A DNA stretch of 48,738 bases. It comes from Desulfobulbaceae bacterium (lineage in GTDB: Bacteria > Desulfobacterota > Desulfobulbia > Desulfobulbales > Desulfocapsaceae). A program made the translations under genes and the position numbers. A model generated the notes under the pieces. That model had not been told where the DNA came from, did not search any database, and was given only the letters and a program-made list of their open reading frames with translations. Each line of letters begins with the position of its first letter. The stretch's first letter is position 1. Location: contig JAABQY010000002.1 in the NCBI GenBank assembly GCA_011391225.1, positions 1 to 48,738 on the forward strand, written 5' to 3'. Positions 28,390 through 36,360 of the stretch are shown here, piece by piece.

Positions 28390-29151
28390 TCAAAGAAGTA
28401 CTTTTTTGTTAATCGCTTCGGCCATACATGCCGCACCAAAGCCGTTATCTATATTGACAACGGCGACTCCGGGCGCGCAACTGTTCAACATCCCGAGAAG
28501 AGCTGCAATACCCCCGAAGCTTGCGCCATAGCCGACGGACGTGGGCACGGCAATTACCGGGCAGTCGACCAGTCCTCCGACGACGCTCGGCAGGGCACCT
28601 TCCATGCCGGCGACAACAATGATGACCGTTGCCTGGCGGAGCAGATCCTGTCTGCCAAGAAGACGATGCAGGCCGGCAACTCCTGCGTCATAGAGTTTTT
28701 GCACGGGATGGCCCAAGGTTTTAAGTGTCAGTCTGGCTTCTTCGGCAACAGGGATATCGGATGTTCCTGCTGAGATTACAAGGGTTTGCCCTCTATATTT
28801 GGTCGCATCGGTGGGTGCCGGGTTGCCTATGAGCATCCTGGCGTCATCGGCATAGCGTAACTGCGGGAGTTTTGTGATGACATTGCGTGCTTTTTCAGAA
28901 TCAATCCTGGTCGCTAGAACCGGGCCGCCCTGTTGCAGCATAGCTCGGGCAATATCTGCGATCTGTTCAGCAGTTTTTGATGCCCCATAGATTACTTCCG
29001 GAATCCCGGTACGAATGAGTCGTTGATGATCGAGACAGGCGTCGGGCAGCAATTCCGACGGAAAGGTTCCGAGTTTTGCAAATGCCTTTTCAATCGAGCT
29101 GGCGCCGCTTTGTACATCTTGCAGGAGAGAGAGGAGAGTCTTTCGATTCAT
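28390..29151 (-). CDS. larB: LarB-type pincer cofactor (or PurE-like) carboxylase
   Basis: LarB carboxylates nicotinic acid adenine dinucleotide in the first step to the nickel-pincer nucleotide cofactor of lactate racemase. The 253 residues have a LarB-like N-terminal helical segment, then a PurE-like domain. That domain has VISAGTSDIPVAEEA, YDAGVAGLHRLL, VVAGMEGALPSVVGGL and PVIAVPTSVGYGASFGG, ending in VVNIDNGFGAA. No larC, larE or larA neighbour is in the window, so the pathway is inferred from the family only. It is divergent from the NIL-ferredoxin gene. Confidence 0.9.
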   Translation of the reverse strand: MNRKTLLSLLQDVQSGASSIEKAFAKLGTFPSELLPDACLDHQRLIRTGIPEVIYGASKTAEQIADIARAMLQQGGPVLATRIDSEKARNVITKLPQLRYADDARMLIGNPAPTDATKYRGQTLVISAGTSDIPVAEEARLTLKTLGHPVQKLYDAGVAGLHRLLGRQDLLRQATVIIVVAGMEGALPSVVGGLVDCPVIAVPTSVGYGASFGGIAALLGMLNSCAPGVAVVNIDNGFGAACMAEAINKKVLL

Positions 29152-29330
29152 GGGGAATTTCCATTTTTGGGATTAATCAAATAGAAAACAAGGCAGAGAC
29201 AGCTTGGGGTGGATTTCGGCTCGAGTGATGTCTGAAGGTAAAGGAAGATCGCCTGATCGTGCCGAAAAGTTCCTTGCCATAACCATCCCCGGAAAGTACA
29301 TTCGTAGTTCTTTCATCATTGCACCATCCT

Positions 29331-29356
29331 ACCGCATGGACATTAGACCATGTGGT
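29331..29356. promoter_or_regulatory. Dyad-symmetric candidate operator
   Basis: ACCGCATGG (29331-29339), an 8-base spacer, then CCATGTGGT (29348-29356). The arms are inverted copies matching 8 of 9 positions. It lies about 30 bases before the NIL-ferredoxin start, in the region between the divergent larB and ferredoxin genes. It fits a dimeric regulator site, but no factor can be named. Confidence 0.35.
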
Positions 29357-29386
29357 TTAAATAATTATCTGTAGCGAGGCAAGAAG

Positions 29387-29833
29387 ATGTACACTCAAAT
29401 ATACATATTACGATTTCCAAAGGATACCAGTGATCAACCGTTTATTTACCGACTGGTCAAGGAATATGACATACAGTTTAATATCCTTAAGGCGGATATC
29501 CTTCTTCAGCGTGAAGGAATAATGATCATAGAGCTGAAGGGTAGCAGTAAAGCCAATGTCATTGCCGGTCTCGATTACTTAAAAGGAATGGGGGTAAAAA
29601 TCGAGCGATTGGCGACTCGGATCCGCAGAGACGATAACAATTGTTTTCAATGCGGGGCTTGTACCGGAGTCTGTTCCTCAGGAGCCCTCTACATAGAAAG
29701 ACCGGCAATGGCGGTGATCTTCGATGCGGAAAAATGTACAGGTTGCAGCCTTTGCGTACCTATATGCCCCGTGCGGGCAATGGAGGTATCCCTCAATGAC
29801 GACTGGATTCTCACCGAAGGTTTGTTGATTTGA
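29387..29833 (+). CDS. NIL-domain ferredoxin (two [4Fe-4S] motifs)
   Basis: A protein of 148 residues. The first ~75 residues match a NIL domain, a small ACT-like fold found on methionine transporters and ferredoxins (FNILKADILLQREGIMIIELKG). Two 4Fe-4S motifs follow: CFQCGACTGVCSSGAL near residue 85, and CTGCSLCVPICPVRAM near 117. The first motif has serine where proline usually follows the last cysteine. NIL-ferredoxins occur in anaerobes and are linked to homocysteine and sulfur metabolism in some lineages; that role is inference here. The ATG has GGCAAGAAG upstream. Confidence 0.88.
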   Translation: MYTQIYILRFPKDTSDQPFIYRLVKEYDIQFNILKADILLQREGIMIIELKGSSKANVIAGLDYLKGMGVKIERLATRIRRDDNNCFQCGACTGVCSSGALYIERPAMAVIFDAEKCTGCSLCVPICPVRAMEVSLNDDWILTEGLLI

Positions 29834-29897
29834 TGTTGGTTGGCAGGAATTTTGGATCGTCTGCAAACAAGGATTTGAGCCGCAAAAAATCAACCTT

Positions 29898-30725
29898 TCA
29901 CTCCATTCTGGTGGCGTTTTCAGCGGCACCTTGACCCGAAAAGGACCAGGGACGCAGGTATAACTTTGGAAGCCATGAGGTGAGTGCCGATTTCGGAGGA
30001 TCACCGGCTTCCAGGCGAGCCAACAGTTCTTTGGCCTGAGGGGTTATGGTTTTGTCAGGATACTTGGCGAGCAGGTATTTCAGGCGAACCTTGGCCTGAT
30101 CGTATTTTTCTGTTCTGACGTAATACTGGGCGACAAAAAACTCGTGGTCGGCGAGAAACTCGTTGGCCGCAGCAATCCGTGCCTTAGCTTCACCGCTATA
30201 TGGCGAATTGGGATAGGATTTCAGCAGTTGTTTAAAGAACTCAATGGCCTTTGTGGCGCCGGTAGTGTCTCGGTCAATACGGTCAATCTGTTTGAAATTA
30301 CTCATACCCTTTTGAAACACGACATACGGAATACTTTCGTTGGTAGGGTGGCGATTTGCAAACTCGTCATACAGCACCAGCGCCTCTGGATAGCGCTCCA
30401 TATAGTAGCTGCAGTCTGCAGCTTTCAGCTCGGCCAGCGGGGCTTCCGGGCTGAAAGGATAGCGGTTGAGGATTTCTTGAAAGAATTCGATAGCTGTATA
30501 ATATTTTCCGACGTTATAGTCATCCATCCCTTTAGATAAAAGGTTTTTTGCCGGCAAATCCATGTCGGTTTTTGCCTCGTTTCCATCTTCATCAATGGAT
30601 GTAAAACCGAAGGTTTTTTTCATCTCACCGCAACCACTGAGAAAAAACAGCATACCCATGGTCAAGATCAATAACCTCATTTGAACAGCGAATCTTGTTT
30701 GCATTGACTCCATTGTCAGGCTCAT
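29898..30725 (-). CDS. bamD: Outer membrane assembly lipoprotein BamD
   Basis: BamD is the lipoprotein partner of BamA in inserting beta-barrel proteins into the outer membrane. The ORF has 275 residues. The signal peptide (MRLLILTMGMLFFLSGC) ends in the lipobox LSGC, so the mature cysteine is lipid-modified. TPR-like repeats follow, including GMDDYNVGKYYTAIEFFQEIL and AQYYVRTEKYDQAKVRLKYLLAKYP. The ATG at 30704 (MQTRFAVQM) has TGGAG directly upstream and is a likely alternative start. The gene follows trxB by seven bases. Its presence indicates a diderm cell envelope. Confidence 0.92.
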   Translation of the reverse strand: MSLTMESMQTRFAVQMRLLILTMGMLFFLSGCGEMKKTFGFTSIDEDGNEAKTDMDLPAKNLLSKGMDDYNVGKYYTAIEFFQEILNRYPFSPEAPLAELKAADCSYYMERYPEALVLYDEFANRHPTNESIPYVVFQKGMSNFKQIDRIDRDTTGATKAIEFFKQLLKSYPNSPYSGEAKARIAAANEFLADHEFFVAQYYVRTEKYDQAKVRLKYLLAKYPDKTITPQAKELLARLEAGDPPKSALTSWLPKLYLRPWSFSGQGAAENATRME

Positions 30726-30732
30726 TTAGAAG

Positions 30733-31662
30733 TTATTTTAAACTTTGAAGGTATTTCTCCGCAGCGAGGACTGCCACAGCGCCCTCACCGGCAGCGTTAA
30801 CAATCTGGCGGACGTCTTTGCTGCAGATATCTCCGGCAGCCATGACCCCGGGTACGGTCGTCCGCGATTCAATATCGGTGGGAATAAAGCCCCATTTATC
30901 AGCCTTGAGCAAATGAAGCGGCAATCCCGCATTATTGGGAGTTACACCTATGAGCACGAAAACGCCCTGGACATCAAGAGTTGAAGATGTTCCGTCATTG
31001 TCAACAAGATGTAGCCGCTCAACTCCTATCTGTCCCTCGATGGAGGTGACCCGTTTGTTCCATAGGAACTCGATCTTTTTGTTTGCAAAGGCAATTTCTT
31101 GGATAATTTTCGTTGCTCGAAGGCTTGCGCGGCGATGTATTACGGTTACCTTGCTTGCGAATTTGGTCAAATATTCAGCTTCCTGGATGGCGGTATTGCC
31201 GCCTCCGACTACAGCCACGTGCATGTTTCGATAGAACGGGGCATCACAAGTGCCGCAATAAGACACGCCTTTACCACGCAGCTCGCTTTCTCCTTTAATA
31301 TTCAAGGAGTTAGCGCTTGCCCCGTTGCAAAGTATGAGCGAATCACAGGTGACCAGGCTACCGTTTTCAAGATGGAGAATTTTTTGTCTCGGGTTGCTCA
31401 GATCGACTTCAGTGACACAGGCCAACTCAGTGTTCAAGTCGAATCTTTTGGCGTGTTGAGTCATCCTTTCAACCAGCTCGAAACCAGTCAGGCCATCAGG
31501 AAAACCGGGATAGTTATCTACCCAGTCGGTGAGCAAAACTTGCCCTCCAGGTGCGCCTTTTTCTATCAGAACATGATTGAGTCTGGCGCGGGCGGCGTAG
31601 AGACCTGCCGATAAACCGGCGGGCCCACCTCCAAGAATTACGAGTTCGTAGTGATCTTTCAT
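30733..31662 (-). CDS. trxB: Thioredoxin reductase
   Basis: TrxB passes electrons from NADPH through FAD to thioredoxin. With the ATG at 31662 (MKDHYELVILGGGPAG) it has 309 residues; the ORF track adds 39 codons that lie in the intergenic leader. The FAD motif GGGPAGLSAGLYAARA, the redox pair in CGTCDAPFYRN, the NADPH motif VVGGGNTAIQEAEYL and the C-terminal FAD motif GVMAAGDICSKDVRQ are all present. It sits between trxA and bamD on the same strand. Confidence 0.95.
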   Translation of the reverse strand: MKDHYELVILGGGPAGLSAGLYAARARLNHVLIEKGAPGGQVLLTDWVDNYPGFPDGLTGFELVERMTQHAKRFDLNTELACVTEVDLSNPRQKILHLENGSLVTCDSLILCNGASANSLNIKGESELRGKGVSYCGTCDAPFYRNMHVAVVGGGNTAIQEAEYLTKFASKVTVIHRRASLRATKIIQEIAFANKKIEFLWNKRVTSIEGQIGVERLHLVDNDGTSSTLDVQGVFVLIGVTPNNAGLPLHLLKADKWGFIPTDIESRTTVPGVMAAGDICSKDVRQIVNAAGEGAVAVLAAEKYLQSLK

Positions 31663-31753
31663 CGTGACTTGGACGAGTCCTTGAGTAGCGAAGAGGCTGC
31701 CATATCGATATTGGCGGGGTACCGGAAGGCGACAGGCAGCCTGATAATTTTGA

Positions 31754-32080
31754 CTATTTAGCCTTGTTAATGAGTGCAACTAGTTGAGATTTCCCAACCG
31801 AGCCGGTAATCTGGTCAACAACCTGGCCATCCTTGAAGAGTATCAGGGTCGGTATGGCACGGATGCCGAACTTGCCTGGTGTCGCAGGATTGTCATCTAC
31901 ATTCATTTTAGCAATAGTGACTTTCCCCTCATATTCGGTAGCAAGATCTTCAATGACCGGGCCAATTGCCTTGCATGGCCCGCACCAAGGTGCCCAAAAA
32001 TCGACCAGCGTGGGTTGCGCCGACTTTACCACGGTATCAAACTCGCCATCACTTAATTGCAGAACTTTATCATTAGCCAT
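31754..32080 (-). CDS. trxA: Thioredoxin
   Basis: A cytoplasmic disulfide reductant of 108 residues with the classical active site WAPWCGPCKAIGPV and the cis-proline region IRAIPTLILFKDGQVVDQITG. No signal peptide. It lies upstream of trxB, its reductase, separated by 91 bases that hold no gene. Confidence 0.96.
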   Translation of the reverse strand: MANDKVLQLSDGEFDTVVKSAQPTLVDFWAPWCGPCKAIGPVIEDLATEYEGKVTIAKMNVDDNPATPGKFGIRAIPTLILFKDGQVVDQITGSVGKSQLVALINKAK

Positions 32081-32400
32081 TATTATCTCCTTTGAACATG
32101 AAATGAGTGTAGATTAAAAGGCATGGATGGTCAGTATCCCCGAACACAAAAACCGTCCTTCAACTCTACCTGCTGCACTAATGACTGACAAGCAGAAAAA
32201 GGTATCCGGCGTAACGACACTATGTCGGGCACAATCCGATTTCCTATAATGCGCATAATATTATGGAAATCAAGGGCAGGGGGTTTGACATCAAAACCTC
32301 CGTCATGCTATAGTCATACCCCTAATAATTAAAAACATCACGCCATGCAGATCGTATTTTTCAGATCGTCGGCGAGATCTTGATACAAAAGGAGTTATAC
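32081..32400. other. Intergenic region between divergent trxA and hemL
   Basis: About 320 bases with no supported ORF. It carries the trxA leader with a good ribosome-binding site (AAGGAG on the minus strand just before 32080). It also carries the hemL promoter near 32285-32314 and an AT-rich palindrome (ATAATATTAT) around 32255-32264. Confidence 0.5.
32285..32314 (+). promoter_or_regulatory. Sigma-70 promoter for hemL
   Basis: TTGACA at 32285-32290, an 18-base spacer and TATAGT at 32309-32314, 86 bases before the hemL ATG. This is among the best promoter matches in the window. Confidence 0.7.
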
Positions 32401-33693
32401 ATGGATTTTTCTGTTTCCAGCAAATTATTTGAACAGGCGAAAAAAGTTATTCCTGGAGGCGTTAACAGCCCAGTGCGGGCCTGCCGTTCAGTAGGGTGTG
32501 ATCCGGTCTTTATTACCAAAGCTTCAGGCGCTACTCTTTGGGATGCTGATGGTAACGAATATATTGATTTTGTCAGTTCCTGGGGACCGATGATTTTTGG
32601 TCATGCACACCCGGATATTGTTTCCGCCGTGGGCTTGGCGGCAGCTTCAGGAACTAGTTTCGGGGCGCCGACTCCGAAAGAGATTGATCTTGCTTCGATG
32701 GTGGTAGAAGCTGTCCCATCGATCGAGAAGGTTCGTTTTGTCAATTCCGGCACAGAGGCGACCATGAGTGCGGTACGGCTTGCTAGGGGGTATACCGGGA
32801 GGAAAGCGGTCGTCAAGTTTGACGGCTGTTATCATGGTCACGCCGACTCGTTTTTGGTCAAGGCTGGCTCGGGGGTGCTCACCCTTGGCATACCAGGCAG
32901 CCCCGGGGTGCCTGAAGATATTGTCAAACATACTGTTTCCATCCCTTTTAACAATGTGTCGGTGGTGGAGAGGACCTTAAGAGACAAGGAACTCGATGTT
33001 GCGTGTGTAATTGTTGAGCCGGTTGCCGGGAACATGGGGTGTGTTGCACCGCAACCAGGTTTTCTCGAAAAACTTCGAGATCTCACCAGTGAATTGAATA
33101 TTGTCCTTATTTTCGATGAGGTAATAACTGGTTTTCGTCTTGGTTATGGTGGAGCGCAGAGTTACTACAATATCCTCCCTGATCTGACGTGCCTGGGGAA
33201 AATAATCGGTGGCGGATTACCCGTTGGTGCCTATGGCGGCAAGTCTGAAATAATGAATTGTGTGGCACCGGATGGTCCTGTTTACCAAGCGGGAACACTG
33301 TCCGGTAATCCCCTGGCCATGGCGGCGGGGATCGCCACGCTCAAAATTTTACAAAAACCCGGTTTTTACGAACAGCTGGGTGCCAAGGCCGACCGCTTTG
33401 CTGAGGAACTTGCGGCAGTAGCAAAAAGAACGGGGATGGATATTCGGTTGAATCGCGTCGAGAGCATGATGACAGGTTTTTTCACCAAAGAAGCGGTGAT
33501 TGATTTCGAGTCGGCGATGCAAGCTGATACCAAGAGATATGCTCAGCATTATCGGCAGATGTTGGGACGAGGCATTTATCTTGCACCATCGCAATTCGAA
33601 GTCTCTTTTATTTCTGCGGCGCAAACTGATGATCATCTTGATAAGGCATTGAAAATCGCTGAATGGTCATTCAAAAAACTGCTTGAAAAGTGA
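32401..33693 (+). CDS. hemL: Glutamate-1-semialdehyde 2,1-aminomutase
   Basis: HemL moves the amino group of glutamate 1-semialdehyde to give 5-aminolevulinate, the first dedicated tetrapyrrole precursor (C5 pathway). This feeds siroheme and heme synthesis. With the ATG at 32401 (MDFSVSSKLF), preceded by AAGGAG, it has 430 residues; the track start is seven codons earlier. It shows the PLP fold motifs FVNSGTEATMSAVRLARG and IFDEVITGFRLG, and the PLP lysine in CLGKIIGGGLPVGAYGG. Confidence 0.96.
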   Translation: MDFSVSSKLFEQAKKVIPGGVNSPVRACRSVGCDPVFITKASGATLWDADGNEYIDFVSSWGPMIFGHAHPDIVSAVGLAAASGTSFGAPTPKEIDLASMVVEAVPSIEKVRFVNSGTEATMSAVRLARGYTGRKAVVKFDGCYHGHADSFLVKAGSGVLTLGIPGSPGVPEDIVKHTVSIPFNNVSVVERTLRDKELDVACVIVEPVAGNMGCVAPQPGFLEKLRDLTSELNIVLIFDEVITGFRLGYGGAQSYYNILPDLTCLGKIIGGGLPVGAYGGKSEIMNCVAPDGPVYQAGTLSGNPLAMAAGIATLKILQKPGFYEQLGAKADRFAEELAAVAKRTGMDIRLNRVESMMTGFFTKEAVIDFESAMQADTKRYAQHYRQMLGRGIYLAPSQFEVSFISAAQTDDHLDKALKIAEWSFKKLLEK

Positions 33694-33770
33694 AATTTTA
33701 TTGACTTTGCTAAGGAGTCATGATACCAAACTCGGTTATATTATGGTGAATTGTTTTAAGCAAGGGGCCG

Positions 33771-34031
33771 GTGGACAAAATGTCGGATGTGAAGAAGGAA
33801 TTTGTTCAACTGCTGGCTAATTATGGTCATGTTGGTTTTACTTTTGTTGCCTCAATTATTATTGGCTTAGGCGGGGGGATCTATCTTGATCAAAAGGTCT
33901 TTGATGATAGAACTTCCCCATGGTTTACCTTCATAGGATTGGCCTTTGGTATAGCTGCCGGTTATAAGACGCTTCTTGAAATCCTTTGGCGGAATAAAGA
34001 GAAAGAAGAAAAGCCAAAACGTCAGGACTAG
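33771..34031 (+). CDS. atpZ: AtpZ/AtpI family F0F1-ATPase accessory protein
   Basis: A membrane protein of 86 residues with two predicted helices (VGFTFVASIIIGLGGGIYL and WFTFIGLAFGIAAGYKTLL) and a basic tail (KEKEEKPKRQD). This matches the small AtpZ/AtpI protein often encoded at the head of ATP synthase operons and implicated in ring assembly or ion transport. The GTG at 33771 has AGGGG upstream; the ATG three codons later (MSDVKKEF) is an alternative. It begins the F0 cluster atpZ-atpI-atpB-atpE. Confidence 0.85.
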   Translation: MDKMSDVKKEFVQLLANYGHVGFTFVASIIIGLGGGIYLDQKVFDDRTSPWFTFIGLAFGIAAGYKTLLEILWRNKEKEEKPKRQD

Positions 34032-34039
34032 AGGGCTGC

Positions 34040-34462
34040 GTGACTGAAGATTTGTTGACGTTGCAGAAAATGCAGGTTATAAGCTGGATTTGTTTGGCTG
34101 TATTGACCTTAGGATCGGTAGTTATTGTTTCTTTCGAGTTTGCTGCGGCGGTGTTGGTTGGAGGGCTCATTTCTCTTGGCAGTTTTTGGGTGTCGAGCAC
34201 TGAGGTGATGAGAGTTGTTCATTCGGTGGTATCGCCGCTGGACCTTAAAGATCGCCAGACCCAAGCTCGGCAAGGGCATAAGGGATACTTGGTGAAATTT
34301 TGGGGTCGACTTGCAATTATAGGCGCTGTCCTGCTGGTTATTATTAAGAGCCAGACGGTTAATATTTTTGGCTTGATTTTAGGTTTGTCAACAGTAGTGT
34401 TAGCGATCACTTTCATTTCTTTGAATGTGGCACGACACTACTTCTTCAGAGGGAGGAGGTAA
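34040..34462 (+). CDS. atpI: ATP synthase subunit I (AtpI)
   Basis: A membrane protein of 140 residues with four hydrophobic segments at about 11-30, 33-52, 88-103 and 106-130, matching ATP synthase I (AtpI). AtpI proteins assist assembly of the c-ring. The start is a GTG, eight bases after the atpZ stop. The next gene, atpB, begins eight bases after its stop, so the three genes are tightly packed. Sequence conservation in this family is low, so identity rests on length, topology and position. Confidence 0.8.
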   Translation: MTEDLLTLQKMQVISWICLAVLTLGSVVIVSFEFAAAVLVGGLISLGSFWVSSTEVMRVVHSVVSPLDLKDRQTQARQGHKGYLVKFWGRLAIIGAVLLVIIKSQTVNIFGLILGLSTVVLAITFISLNVARHYFFRGRR

Positions 34463-34470
34463 AAGGAGTT

Positions 34471-35193
34471 ATGGAACATCCGATACTATTTATTTCGATT
34501 ATCCTTGAAAAACTGGGACTGCCAATTCCGCATGGTCCTGTCGGCCATACGTTTCTCGAACAACTGTGTGCGCCATATATGACATACACGTGGTTGGTCA
34601 TGGCGTTTCTTTTCTTGGTGTCCAAACTGACTCTTGGCAATCTCGAGATGATTCCTGGCAAAGGGCAGAATTTCTGGGAGTTGGTCATAGGTGGAATGGA
34701 TGATTTCTTTGCCGATAACATGGGCAGAGAAATGGCCGACAAGTTTTTTCCAATGATTGCGACCTTTGCACTGTATATCGCTGTTGCCAACCTCATTGGA
34801 CTTATTCCCGGCTTTATGTCGCCAACCTCCAGCCTTAATACTACCCTTGCTTTGACCCTTATCGTTTGGATTTCCCATCACATAATCGGGTTTAAAGAGC
34901 ACGGCCTGCATTACTACAAACATTTTATTGGACCGGTATGGTGGCTGATTCCTCTGCTTCTACCCATCGAATTGATTAGTAATCTTGCCCGTCTCCTCTC
35001 ACTGTCCATACGTCTTTTTGGAAATATTATGGCCAAAGAGACGCTGTTGGCTATTCTGTTCATGCTTGCAGGAAGCTTTTTTGCACCGTTGCCGATCATG
35101 ATACTTGGCGTCCTTGTATCTGTTGTCCAGGCCATGGTTTTTGTGCTCTTGACGGTTGTCTACTTTTCTCAAGCTCAAGCCCACGCCCACTAA
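34471..35193 (+). CDS. atpB: ATP synthase F0 subunit a
   Basis: Subunit a forms the stator half-channels for ions in F0. The 240 residues contain several membrane helices and the conserved arginine helix LLSLSIRLFGNIMAKETLL. Further signatures are IELISNLARL and the C-terminal QAMVFVLLTVVYFSQAQAH. The ATG is preceded by AAAGGAG. It lies between atpI and atpE. Confidence 0.95.
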   Translation: MEHPILFISIILEKLGLPIPHGPVGHTFLEQLCAPYMTYTWLVMAFLFLVSKLTLGNLEMIPGKGQNFWELVIGGMDDFFADNMGREMADKFFPMIATFALYIAVANLIGLIPGFMSPTSSLNTTLALTLIVWISHHIIGFKEHGLHYYKHFIGPVWWLIPLLLPIELISNLARLLSLSIRLFGNIMAKETLLAILFMLAGSFFAPLPIMILGVLVSVVQAMVFVLLTVVYFSQAQAHAH

Positions 35194-35263
35194 TGAAAAA
35201 TAGATTTTAGAAGCAATATAGAAGAAGGCCAACCCCCCCCAAAAAACATTTAAGGAGAAAGAA

Positions 35264-35515
35264 ATGGAAGGAAATCTCATGTACGCGCTTGTTTGTATTG
35301 GTGCCGCACTTTCAATCGGTCTTGCCGGTCTAGGGGCCGGTATTGGTATCGGTTCTGTAGGTAACGGCGCATGTCAGGGCCTTGCCAGGAACCCTGAGGT
35401 TCAGCCCAAGTTGATGGTTTTCATGATTCTTGGTATGGCACTTGCTGAGTCTGTAGCTATTTACGGTCTGGTTATTTCTCTTATCCTTCTTTATGCAAAT
35501 CCGCTTGTGAAATAG
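35264..35515 (+). CDS. atpE: ATP synthase F0 subunit c
   Basis: Subunit c forms the rotating ion-carrying ring. The 83 residues are two helices joined by the polar loop ARNPEVQ. The ion-binding glutamate is in GMALAESVAIYG. Known sodium-type c subunits have a glutamine in the first helix (GVGQG); here that place is isoleucine (GIGIG), which favours protons, though the following serine of the ES pair is kept. The ATG has AAGGAG upstream. Between atpB and atpE there is a run of eight C then six A. No F1 genes follow; an intrinsic terminator closes the unit. Confidence 0.95.
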   Translation: MEGNLMYALVCIGAALSIGLAGLGAGIGIGSVGNGACQGLARNPEVQPKLMVFMILGMALAESVAIYGLVISLILLYANPLVK

Positions 35516-35550
35516 TGCGATGAGAGTATAACGGTCGTTTGTCGATCGGA

Positions 35551-35590
35551 GAAAAGGGCTGCAGAGTATTCTGCGGCCCTTTTCTTTTTT
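35551..35590 (+). terminator. Intrinsic terminator after atpE
   Basis: GAAAAGGGC (35551-35559) pairs with GCCCTTTTC (35576-35584), extended through a wobble and GCAGA/TCTGC to a GTAT loop. TTTTTT follows at 35585-35590. This closes the F0 operon. Confidence 0.9.
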
Positions 35591-35617
35591 GAAAATCTGA
35601 TTTTCCGGAGGGTTGTC

Positions 35618-36358
35618 ATGCGTCAGGATATCGATGCCAATATTCTTATTCATCCACGAAAAGGTGGAAAGGAAAAAAACCTCCCTGAAAACGGCTTATT
35701 GCTCGTAAATCCTTCGGAGGCATCTCGATGCCATTTTCAATTACGACAAAAGGGGGGCGAATCACGACATCTCTTTAATTCTGACCTGACCGTTGCTGCT
35801 GGTCAGTCGTTCTTTGTCGCCGGCCAGGCGATCGGGGCACCCATGGCGGCAATGAGTATGGAAAAGCTCATTGCCCTGGGCGCGAAAAGAATTATACTTT
35901 TCGGCTGGTGCGGGGCTATTTCGAGCACTCTGAAAGTTGGTGACATCCTCCTGCCTAGTGAGGCGAAATCCGGTGAAGGTACGTCAAGTTATTACCCACT
36001 TCCGATACCTGCGGCACCGTCGATGATATTTCGTTCAAGCATTGAAAAGGCATTCCGTGACAATAAAATGATAGTACACACAGGCTGTGTGTGGTCAACC
36101 GACGCTGTCTACCGCGAGGATCGTCAGATGCTTCAAGAGCTTAACAGAAGAGAAAGAGTGGACGCCGTTGATATGGAGTATTCAGCGCTCTGTTCGGTAG
36201 CGTGCTTTCGCAATATCAAATTCGCTGCGGTTTTAATTGTCTCGGATGAGCTGTGGGGTAAAACATGGAAGCCTGGCTTTTCCTCAGATATTTTTCTGAA
36301 AACCAAGGCTAAAGCACTGGATATAGTGCTGGCCGGTATTGATAACTTTGGAGAGTAG
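35618..36358 (+). CDS. Nucleoside phosphorylase family protein
   Basis: A protein of 246 residues of the purine/uridine phosphorylase superfamily, enzymes of nucleoside salvage. Visible motifs are AAGQSFFVAGQAIGAP, IILFGWCGAISSTLKVGDIL (the phosphate-binding loop region) and DAVDMEYSALCSVACF, which positions the nucleoside. The family also includes MTA/SAH nucleosidases, and the substrate cannot be decided here. The ATG has CGGAGGG upstream. It is followed three bases later by rimO, so the two are co-transcribed. Confidence 0.85.
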   Translation: MRQDIDANILIHPRKGGKEKNLPENGLLLVNPSEASRCHFQLRQKGGESRHLFNSDLTVAAGQSFFVAGQAIGAPMAAMSMEKLIALGAKRIILFGWCGAISSTLKVGDILLPSEAKSGEGTSSYYPLPIPAAPSMIFRSSIEKAFRDNKMIVHTGCVWSTDAVYREDRQMLQELNRRERVDAVDMEYSALCSVACFRNIKFAAVLIVSDELWGKTWKPGFSSDIFLKTKAKALDIVLAGIDNFGE

Positions 36359-36360
36359 GT

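Noticed and set aside
35231-35246. C8 followed by A6 run between atpB and atpE as a phase-variation tract
   Set aside because: It lies in an intergenic spacer before a good ribosome-binding site. A constitutive F0 gene is an unlikely phase-variable target.
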